Positions 46,376 through 56,425 of a stretch of 64,000 nucleotides of DNA are shown here, piece by piece. The DNA is taken from contig CAXIPT010000006.1 in the NCBI GenBank assembly GCA_964030475.1, positions 2,556,234 through 2,620,233 on the forward strand. Direction: 5' to 3'. Under the pieces are notes generated by a model. That model had not been told where the DNA came from, made no database searches, and worked only from the letters and a program-made list of their open reading frames with translations. The position numbers were made by a program, and so were the translations under genes. Positions within the stretch are counted from its first letter, which is position 1; each line of letters begins with the position of its first letter. The DNA comes from Tethya wilhelma (lineage: Eukaryota; Porifera; Demospongiae; Tethyida; Tethyidae).

Positions 46376-47685
46376 TGACATTTGGCAGACCCAGAGCTGG
46401 GCCTCTGTGGAGTACAGTGGTCAGTGGAAGATACTCCATCACTACATGAAGAGAGCCTATGAGCCTGTCCTACTTTCCTCCTACCAAGTCAATGGCAGTG
46501 CTGTAGTCTATGTGGTGGTTGACATCATCAACTATTCCATCACCTATGACCTGACGGTTGAAGTTGTTGGCTGGAAGACTGTGAGTATTATAGCTTTTGA
46601 CATTTGTATATAATCAAGTTAGCATGTTTGAAATTTAACCCTTGTGTTCCATGGGCAGTCTGGTTCCTATATTATATGCATGGGTGATTTTCACTCCAAA
46701 ACCAATTATCTCGGGTCTGGTATGTATTTTTGTCAGCTCAGGAAAACTTTGATCATGATTTATCTCTGGTTTTAGTAGTGGCTCTGTTGACTAGTTTGTC
46801 CAGCCTTGCATATGGTGGGCATCTTTTTGTGTTATTGTTGTCATTTCCTTCTCTTCAGGGTAAAGTCATGAACAGCTTCAAGAAACAAGATCTCAAAAGT
46901 GAGGGGTTCACTGGTGTACAAGTGTGGACTGAAAGCATGGACACCATCTTCAAGGGAAGCTCCTCCACAGAAGGCTTTCTCTATATGAGCATCACAAGTC
47001 ATAGTAGCCCAGGTCAGTTAAAATGATAATTGAGTTGATCTACGACTAGCAGCTTTTAGTGTATACGAGATTTTTTCTTCTTCTTCTTCATTTAGTTTTA
47101 CCCATGCACTATTTTGATAATAAATCTTTTAAGACTCATTTAGTTGACCATACCTGCATGCTATCTTTGTCTCCAACCTTGTTGCCTGTGTACATGTATA
47201 CAGCTGGACAAGTATTAGCTGAGAGTTGGCTCTTTCCGTCCAACTTCACCAAGGTCGTGCTTCCAGCTGCCAAGATCAATGGCTCAGGGTTCAAGCTGTC
47301 TCAGGAGAAGAATGAAGTCACAGTAAGCTAGTAACACCGTCACAGTTTCTTAGTGTAAATAAATTTATATAAGTTAAATTTTTCATGCAGTTCTCTCTCT
47401 CCTCCTCGGCTGTGGCTCCCTATGTCTATCTGGAGAGCAGTGACTACTATGGTGTGTTCAGTGACAATGGCTTCCTCATGATGCCCAACAAGAACTACGA
47501 TGTATCCTTCACCTCCTGGAGTGAGATGGACCCTCAGAAGTTCCAGAGTGGACTCAAGATAAGGTATAATAAATTATTATGCTCATGCTCTACATGCATT
47601 AATTGTGTTTATGTTGCATGTGTTCTCTCATTGTGTGCACTCATGCAGATCATTGTATGACACTTACAGTGGCGTTAAATACTAA
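44833..47685 (+). CDS. Beta-mannosidase copy B, exons 15-24 (C-terminal half)
   Basis: Exons: 44833-44922, 45074-45198, 45261-45381, 45844-45947, 46073-46217, 46374-46580, 46859-47012, 47204-47322, 47391-47563 and 47649-47685, ending SLYDTYSGVKY and TAA. The catalytic nucleophile Glu of GH2 enzymes is in FASEFGFQSYSS (exon 17). All frames are open. One defect stands out: the donor after exon 15 (TLWEE) is ATGGGT, where copies A and C have GT. Without a damaged-donor work-around this half cannot be spliced normally. The acid/base half of the active site belongs to exon 14, which this copy lacks but copies C and D have. It is either a pseudogene back half, or the true back half of copy D split by assembly. 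Confidence 0.82.
45012..45072. repeat. CT microsatellite abutting exon 16
   Basis: The tract ends in ctcag, so the microsatellite itself supplies the polypyrimidine part of the exon 16 acceptor. Length changes could affect splicing. Confidence 0.88.
46319..46373. repeat. CA microsatellite abutting exon 20
   Basis: CA repeats run directly into cacag, the acceptor of mannosidase exon 20. In copy C a GT tract similarly abuts exon 19 (52201-52239). Confidence 0.88.
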
Positions 47686-47689
47686 TGTG

Positions 47690-48260
47690 GAGTTATTACA
47701 ATTATTACAACATGTGAATTTTTGTGTTGATTTTATTGTTGCCTTCAAAAATGTTTTTTGTGGAATCATGGTTTGTTTTTTTACATAGCAATTAAACTAT
47801 TAATGGACAATATTGAGAGGAGTTAATTAATGGGGGCAGGGTCATGCACTCATGCAAGTGACATAAAATTTAATTGTTAAAACACTGGCACAGGCATGCA
47901 AGAATTAAGTAATTAACCCTCAGCATGTGCAGAGGTCTAGGGTTACAGTAATTATTGTTCTGCTCAGGACAGTTAAGGACTGCCAGGGTCCAGCTAATTT
48001 ATAAGTGGTGAGATTATGCAAGATATAGTTCTTCCACAATAATGATAATAATTATGAGTATACAACTGTCAAAAACACAGTCATGCACGTATAGATTTCC
48101 ACACTTACCCTGAACATGCATACTTTATGAATAATTTTAAAAATTCAATTTTTCATGAATAATTGTGTACATAAATTTCCATACGTGGGTGGAGTTAATG
48201 GGGGTGGGGCTGATCACGAATGTGGTCATGTGACTACGAGCTTGCTAGCTTGTCTCCACA
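47690..48260. other. Spacer between mannosidase copies B and C
   Basis: AT-rich. It includes a decayed end of the aaccctcagcatgtgcagag repeat (about 47915-47960) and a promoter-proximal stretch just before the copy C ATG. There is no NRF1-like palindrome here, unlike copies A and B. Confidence 0.5.
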
Positions 48261-51200
48261 ATGATGCATTGGGTTTGCAACAGTCTCTTCGTCTGTGTAG
48301 TCGTAGCACAGCTGGTCTTAGTACTCCAGGTGTGTGGTGAGCAGACGGAGATCTCTCTGAATGGAGACTCCTGGAAGATCTCAGACAGCCAGGGGAAAGT
48401 GAAGGACCTTCAGGCCACAGTACCAGGCAATGTCCACCTGGACTTACTGTGAGTGCATGCTTATAATAATGAACATTAGTTTTCTATAACTCTAGTTATG
48501 CTCTGAATAATTACCTGACATGCAATATTTTACTCTAGAAAACATGGAGTCATAGAAGATCCCTACTGTAAGTGTGGCATGGTTTTTAACTTTCAATGGT
48601 CATTCCCTAGCTTCAGCTCAGTGCTAAAGTGTTACTTTTTAGCAACTAGATGTCAGTCAAGAATTTACATTCATTACATTCATTGATCTGTGTATACTGA
48701 TCTAGATGGGTGGAATGATGAACTTCTCAAGTGGATTGTCTACGATAACTGGACATACACTCTTCAGAAGGAACTCACCAGTGATGACATCAAAGGAAAG
48801 ACTGTGTGGCTGAAATGTGATGGACTGGACACAGCTGCCACTGTCAGGTGAGACATAAACAGCCAGTATTCTATAGAGCAATCATGTATGTCAGAAAATT
48901 TGCTATCTTTTTATACTAATGCAGTCTCAATGATAAATTGGTAGGAACAGCCAACAATATGTTTCGAAGATACTTCTTTGATATAACAGTACGTAGGTTT
49001 TTTAGCTTTTAGCAAGGCTTTAGTATAACTTTTATACTGACAAGTTGTGTTTACTCAATCCTTGTTTCCGCGGGCATCACTGTGTCCTATCCTGTGTGAC
49101 TCAGGAAATCGTGATGGCTGGACAAAACAAGTTCTCCATCATGTTTGAGGTGAGTACAAAGCTATTCACTTATTTGAGTCACTGTAGAAATCTGATTTTT
49201 TTTTTTTTTTTTCTTTTTTGTTTTCTTGATAGTCACCAGCAAACTATTCTGTAAAGCAGGAAGAAAACTATCCCTACCCAATAAAGTGTGGTACGTAGAA
49301 ACACATCAAGATACTGTAAGGGGGTGTATATACTATATACACAATACTGGTAATTCTTTTACAGGGTCATTCTTTAATGGAACGTCAGCAAGGAATTTCA
49401 TAAGGAAATCCCAGTTGGACTTTGGTTGGGACTGGGGACCAGCTTTCCTTCCTGTTGGAATATGGCAGAACATAAGGTACTGAGTTGAACTTTGAGCTAT
49501 TGATAGATCTTTTCAGGTATGTAGACTATCTCTTATTGATGTTTAGAATCACTCCTTTTTGTATCCAGTATTGCGACATTTGAGGATGCCTATGTGTCTT
49601 ATGTGGTTCCCAAGACTGACTATGATGTCACCTCCAAGTCCTACTACCTCACTGTGACTGTGTGTGTCATCTTACCAGCTGCTCAGGAGCTCACAGTCAA
49701 CGTGAAGACAACCAGTGAAGACTTTGACCATGCCACTGTGGATGGGGTGAGTTTATCCACGTACACCAAGCCAGGCAGTCACAATTTTATATACTTCTAA
49801 ATTCTACAAGCTTAGCACAATCTTATCATTGTAATATCTAAACCTATAGTCCTTCTCAGTGTCCAAGTCAGGAGAGACATGTCAAACAGTCATAAGCAAA
49901 CCTATCGATGCAAACACAGCAGAGAAATATCTCTGGTGGCCAAGAGGAGTAAAATGGCCTCTAGATTCAAACAAACCAACCTTGGTTGAGACAACTACAA
50001 CAGTTTCTGTCATGAAAAAGGTTACTTTTAGTTACATATTCAGTACATTTGTCATTATTATTATGGTGTTTCTTGTAAAGTGTCATATTATATAATGTTA
50101 CTGTTATTAGAGTGTTCAAATTACTAGTACCCAAGTAACAAAGAAGGTTGGCTTTCGATACATTCAATTAGTCCAGGTATACTAATGGATGTGACTATAC
50201 AGGGAGCATTCTTATTGACTGGTGTCTTGATCTGTTTATAGGATCCTGTGGGTAAGAATGGCAAAGATGGAGCAACTTTCTATTTTCAAATGACGTCTCA
50301 ATGTAAGAACTTTATACTAATTGCACTCTCTCCTTAAACATGTATAATATTATTGTTTATTTCTTCTTCCTTAATAGCTATGAACTACCCTATCTTTGTT
50401 AAAGGCTCTAACTTCATTCCAACGGATGCATTCACCGGTCGATCCACTCCAGATGTTGCTCGTAGGATCCTTGAGGCAGCTGTCAGTGGGAACCAGAACA
50501 TGATCAGGATATGGTAACTAGCTCAATCTTATGCTGAAGAATTTTGCTCCCCATAATTATGTGTGAGATATGTAATGATCATGCATGTGACATACTTCCC
50601 CCCACCCCATATAGTGGAGTTGGTTATTACCATCCAGACTGGTTTTTCGACATGTGTGATGAGTTGGGTATAATGGTGTGGCAAGAGTTCATGTTCTGTG
50701 ACGCTCTCACTCCTAGAGATAAAGTAAGTTGAATTTGAATCACAACCATGCATTTGCCTAGCCATGTATTTGGGAGCTTAATTTATTTCTGAATCAGGTA
50801 TATAGTTCCTGACACTTGAAAAAGAATTATGATATTGCTAGCTGCATTGTTGTATAATCAAGCTAAGGGATGGCATGCATCATGCAGTAGGCATGAAACA
50901 AGTATCAGCTAGTCTAGGCCACTGGACTGCTAGCCACCATTATGCTATCTAAGTTCTATAGTAAAATGATATAATTTTATTGCTCACTGTATAGGATTTT
51001 CTAGCGAATGTGGAAGCTGAAGTGAGACACACCACCCGTCGTCTTGGAAATCATCCCAGCATTGTACTGTGGTGTGCAAACAATGAGAATCAGGTACCAG
51101 ACAGTGCTTCAATGCTCATACACTTAATTGATTGCATACTGTTTACATGAAAACTTTCTAGCTTAAATTGGCATTTCTGTATAGGCTATACCCGGACGCA

Positions 51201-52198
51201 TGAACAACCCAACTGCAGCTGTGATTGACTATGGAATCATCAATGATCAAACTGTTATTGGCACATTATGGGAAGAGGTAGTCAATGACTCATAATTATT
51301 ATTGCATACTTAATTTCAGCTTTATTCAAGTATCGCAGATCTTCTCCTTATACTCGTAGTAGGGCACAATAAATTTTTATTGGAAGTCGGTCATGCAAGA
51401 AAATTCATGAGAATTAAATTGACTAAACCTGCTTTTTGCAATCCATGAAAATCGTTTCCCTTGGGGGGGGAAATATACCCTATACACAAATCCTCTAGAC
51501 TGTTACATTATCATACTAAGTAATATGACATTGTAAGGTTACTACTTAGGATACCACTCGCCCCTATTGGCCTTCTGGTCCCTCCAATGGCTACCTGGTG
51601 GTTGACGGAGAGAAGAAGTTGTTCATTCAGAGATGGGGGGACCCACAGGACCCAACTTATGGAGACATACACAGGTTTGATCACATGCAGTACTTTTATT
51701 GACTGTTACACATTAATCTCCAGCTGCCTGTGATTATTAAATTTTGCTTTCAATTTCCCCTCTGTATTATAATTCTTGTAACATTTCACATGCTATTGTT
51801 AAATCTCTGCTTGTTGCCAGGTATGACTATTACAGTTATTGCACAGATGTGACTAAGTTCCCCAAACCAAGATTCGCAGGTGAATTTGGTTTTCAAAGCT
51901 ATCCCTCTTTCCACTCAATGTCACGGATTTCAGAACTTAAGGTATACTATAGTTAAACAATGACTATCAGTTGACTATATAGCTAATTCATTGTTAATGA
52001 TTTGCTTGTGTCTTTATTTCCAGGATTGGAGCAATGACTCCCCATTGATGCTCCATCGTCAGCACCATCCTGATGGCAATCCTCAGCTAGAGGCTCAAAT
52101 GGCCATGTTCTTTCATCTGCCTAACAAGTATTAATAATGCTCCACAAATGATTATGATTTGAGCAATGTAACTGACAGTGAGTGTGTACGATTTCCTC

Positions 52199-52241
<43 letters not shown>

Positions 52242-53453
52242 GCACTGATAGGGAGACTCAGTTCAGAGACTTCATCTACTTGACTCAAGTCATTCAAGGC
52301 ATTTGTATCAGATCTCAAGCTGAACATTATAGAAGGATGATCAGTGAAGAGGGAATTTGGACAAGGGGGACGATTTATTGGCAATTAGTAAGAGACACAT
52401 CCTATAAATTACAATATCTGCAGGCTAGAATCCGAAATATCTGGGTTAAAATCCGAGCTAGATCTCTGTATCTTTTAAAGTTTTTCAAACTATGTCTCAT
52501 AGTTGAATGCTCTAATATACCTTAGCTACTAAAACTTATAGGCATTAGAGAAAGTATTACTATGCTTTTGTTTTTACAGAATGACATTTGGCAGACCCAG
52601 AGCTGGTCCTCTGTGGAGTACAGTGGTCAGTGGAAGATACTCCACCACTACATGAAGAGAGTCTACGAGCCAGTTCTACTCTCCTCCTACCAAGTCAATG
52701 GAAGTGCTGTAGTCTATGTGGTGGTTGACATCATCAACTATTCCATCACCTATGACCTGACGATTGAAGTTGTGGAGTGGAAAACAGTAAGCTCGAGCAT
52801 GTCCTAGCTATGATATTGTTGCAAAAGCACGTAGCATATACATTAATGTTCTATAGGGTGACACAATCAATAGCTTCAAGAAGCAAGGTCTCAAAAGTCA
52901 GGGATTCACTGGTGTCCAAGTGTGGACTGAAAAGCTTGACACCATCTTCAAGGGAAGCTCTGTCACAGAAGGCTTTCTCTACATGACAATTACAAACCCT
53001 GGTAAGACTTACCATTGTTATTAATTTATACCAAAATACAGCTGTTGTTATCGTGCCCTTTATTAATTATTAATTCTCAATTTTGTAGCTGGTAAGTTGT
53101 TATCTGAGAGTTGGCTCTTCCCCTCCAACTTCACCAAGGTGGTGCTACCAGCTGCCAAAATCTCTACCTCAGTGTTCAAGTTATCTCAGGAGAAGAATAA
53201 AATCACTGTACGCCTACAATGAACACACACACAATCATACACTCTAATGTCAATGTAACTCTTAATTCTCTTCTCCTCAGTTCTCTCTCTCCTCCTCGGC
53301 TGTGGCTCCCTATGTCTATCTGGAGAGCAGTGACTACTATGGTGTGTTCAGTGACAATGGCTTCCTCATGATGCCCAACAAGAACTACGATGTATCCTTT
53401 ACCTCATGGAGTGAGATGGACCTTCAGAAGTTCCAGAGTGGACTCAAGATAAG
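48261..53453 (+). CDS. Beta-mannosidase copy C, GH2, nearly complete
   Basis: A lysosomal-type exo-beta-mannosidase removing terminal beta-linked mannose from N-glycan remnants. Twenty-three exons are recognisable: 48261-48448, 48539-48567, 48706-48847, 48925-48988, 49105-49149, 49233-49290, 49365-49476, 49569-49746, 49850-50020, 50111-50176, 50242-50302, 50378-50513, 50615-50723, 50995-51093, 51185-51277, 51550-51674, 51821-51941, 52024-52127, 52243-52387, 52580-52786, 52857-53001, 53089-53207 and 53281-53453. The first encodes a signal peptide. Acid/base Glu is in CANNENQ (exon 14) and the nucleophile in [11 protein letters not shown] (exon 17). Two oddities: the exon 12-13 junction codes Cys (RICGVGYY) where D has Trp, and exon 14 has WCANNEN where D has WSGNNEN. 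The last exon is missing because the N at 53492 intervenes. Unlike A, B and D it has no nested amine oxidase. Confidence 0.9.
52201..52239. repeat. GT microsatellite abutting exon 19 of copy C
   Basis: GT dinucleotides run into gtatag, the acceptor of exon 19. Confidence 0.88.
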
Positions 53454-53491
53454 GTGAAATTGTATATCAGTGCTAATCTATTACATGCTGC

Positions 53492-53492
53492 N
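53492..53492. other. Single N joining mannosidase C to inverted amine oxidase 3
   Basis: To the left is the intron before the last mannosidase exon; to the right is the middle of a minus-strand amine oxidase frame. Both genes stop at this base, which marks it as a join and not a biological border. Confidence 0.8.
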
Positions 53493-54152
53493 AAAATCAC
53501 GTGTATTGTTTGAATCTCCAAAATCGTGAAAAGTTGCCACAGATGTTGTTTTGTAGAGAGAAGATACCTCTGGAGGCTCAGCAAATTCGAAGTCAAAGCC
53601 ATACCACTCCACCCAGTTGTCTTCTGGAGTTGTAGGTACCCAACCATTCATTGTTAGACCATCACGTAAAGAAATATCAGAAGCATTGTTCATTTGTTGA
53701 TTTTTAGCAGTTTCACTGGCACCTTCATATGCAGTATCATAGTCATCATACCTCAATGCACTCTCATGAATGGTATTACCCTGAGAGTCGTACACAGTTA
53801 TGTTGTCATAGTCTGATAGTTCCCCTTCAATATTAACACCACAATGCTGCAGAATGGAGTAGAGTGGATGCATTTCTGGATAATGAATACCAAATCCTTG
53901 AATCCAGTTGGCACCAAGTTCAACTTTGACTCCAGAAGGAAACTGAGCTTGTTGAATCCGTCCACCAATTTGAGAAAGAGCCTCCAATATAAGAAACTTT
54001 GTAACACCATTTTCATTGAGGGTGTGTGCAGCTGCAATCCCTGATATTCCAGCACCCAAGATCAACACATCTGTTTCAGCATTTTGGTTTGAGCAAGACT
54101 GACTACTAACAATAATAGCACAGCAAGCTAATATAGCTAAGAAACTGGACAT
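53493..54152 (-). CDS. FAD amine oxidase 3, N-terminal part
   Basis: From the ATG at 54152 (MSSFLAILACCAIIVSSQ, a signal peptide aligned with the other two) about 220 residues are open, up to the N. The Rossmann motif VLILGAGISGIAAAH and GGRI are intact. Unlike copies 1 and 2 it keeps the canonical ELGANWIQG segment, so it may represent the ancestral active-site layout. The ATG at 54170 is also in frame but adds six residues before the hydrophobic stretch. The C-terminal half is lost at 53492. It lies on the same strand as mannosidase D and would fall in the same mannosidase intron as its paralogues. Confidence 0.85.
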
Positions 54153-54510
54153 TCTGATAGCTATGAACAAGTTACAATTGTCAAATAAATTATGATGTCT
54201 CTATAGGGGATATTTGTCATAATAGAATAATTTATAATGAGATTCATTCATGTATGCACTCATCATGCCATAAAGTATGCTTATATTAAGGAACAATGCA
54301 GGCAATATAGTTATCAAGTTTCTCATAATTGCTAAAACGTGTTCAGTGCTAACATATTATACACACTCGTCACAGCTGCCACGCAAGTAGGTTTACCACT
54401 CTCGTACAAATAAAAACCTTCTTCATTACCAGAATACAAATTTCATTGAGTATAAAGTATAATGTAAGGTATCTTGTAATGTGGAATAATCATCCACTAT
54501 CCTCAATTGC

Positions 54511-55125
54511 AACATGCCTTGTTCCAATACTTTTCATAGCACTCCCCATTCCTACACTTCTCATTTAATGAAATTTTTACTATACTTGTTCATTCACTTT
54601 TTTCAACACTACAGTGAGGAGACTATCAGGGACCGGTATAAGTCACAAAAATTTGACTATGGCAGAGTAAGCTAATGCGCATGGGCATTAAATGCCACGT
54701 GCACTGGATAGATAACGACCTTTGAACTCTACCTACAAGATGGCTGCATTGAAGTACACGAACTAAGTTTAAGCTTTCTAGTTCTTGTTTTAACACATTC
54801 AGGCAGAAAGCGAGTGTAAAAAGTCACTAGTCCAGATGAGAAGATGTTGCTTTGTGTAGTCAAAACTACCTCAATGCTTTTTGAAATTGCTTTCAAGTAA
54901 GTCGGTAAGTAAGTGAGAACAAAATTGCGTGGGTGTAGCTTCTAACTAGCACTCTCAACAAGTGTAAGTTTCTGTGAGTTGTAGGCCATGCAAACTTTTG
55001 TTAATCTGTCTAAGAGAGCTTCTGAGTAAGTTTGAAGGTTTTGCTAGATTTTTATGGTGATAAACATTTTGTATTGTGTCAATGGGATGCTCGCCCATTC
55101 CTACTATATGTACTACTGTACGTAT
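54511..55125 (+). repeat. Interspersed repeat (MITE arm plus companion unit)
   Basis: Begins with a diverged arm (cttgttccaatacttttca) and continues through cactttttt caacactaca, aatgcgcatgggcatt, ccacgtgcac and an end with tactactgtacgtat. It lies upstream of amine oxidase 3 on the opposite strand. Confidence 0.65.
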
Positions 55126-56345
55126 AATAGTAAAAGTGCTTAATTGATAGTTATTGTCACTAATTTTTGGCGCCATAATTATAGTCTAAAAATCAGCCAT
55201 TTTTAACAAGCAAGAATTTAACTGACCACGTGTATATCAAGGTAGATAACAGACAGGTAATGGTCAATAGTTTTGAAAGCTTTCAGTTATTATAGTCTAC
55301 ATGACATCAGTAACAAAAAATTATTAATGCCAAATTATGAACACACAACAACAATTAATAATTGTATGCAAGATCTGGGAACAAGGCCACTGTAGTATAT
55401 AACTCACGATTAGATGCCTCATGCTAAGACACACGGCAATAATGAAAAAATTATTATCATAATCATTTCAGCATGCACAGCTAAAATTAATGCCAAAGCT
55501 ATATAATCTCATAGCCTTTAAGTGGCACTATTACTCGAATTTAACCCTAATACAATTAGCAATAAAGTGCAAGCTAGATTGACAATGATCTTGAACCGTT
55601 ATACCATAGATTGGGAAATTTTGTGTTCAAAATATTTCGTAAATAAAATTTTCAGATATTTGGTTTTCGTAAATACAGTACATACGAAAAATTTTTAACA
55701 GGTCATCACGTTCAAAATTTCACGTTTAAAAATTTAAATTTTTGTAAATGCAGTGTCATATGAAATTTTTGAACTACAAAAATTTCTCGATCTATAGTAG
55801 TACACATTTCAATGCATTGAATCATTGCAACATACAGAATGAGAGATCAATTAATTTAGACTGATTGAGCAGTCATAATTATGCCAATACTGAAAATGTT
55901 TTCTTTTTTTCTTAAAGTATATAAAAATTTGCATAACTATATATAACCATTTATTTAGCAGCTATCAATTATCATAAGTTTGCGTACAGTGATACATAAT
56001 TATGTCTACTTCATCAATAATAATTTATTTTACCTTGTTGACTTAATCAGCGGCATTTTTTTGCATAAACATTAAGAAACTAAATTTTAGTACAGTTTAG
56101 TTTATCCTCATAACTTTTGATTATAATTTTAAATTGCAACAAACTAAACTAACTATACTGTAACAAGGGTTAGATTAACTACACATAACAGTAACCAAAC
56201 ATTTTTTTTTGTGCACGTGTGTGTGTGTGTGTTTTTTTTTTAGGGAGGGGGGGGGGCTAAAAATAGCAACTTGAAAAAAAGTGCAACTCTGATTTTCTAT
56301 AGTTGCATGTATAAACATGATCTACAAAAGCTGGAGACTTTATTA
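55126..56345. other. AT-rich spacer upstream of the lysozyme-VWA gene
   Basis: No open frame of interest. There are internal repeats of aaatttttgaa/ttcaaaaattt type near 55610-55800, a GT run near 56215-56230 and a G run near 56250. The promoter of the gene at 56426 must lie here; I see no clear TATA box. Confidence 0.5.
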
Positions 56346-56425
56346 CTGTGGAATTAGTTGAAAACTATGTTATATATATAGTGGAGGAATCACAATATTA
56401 TCTTGTAGAGCTAGATTGGAACAGC

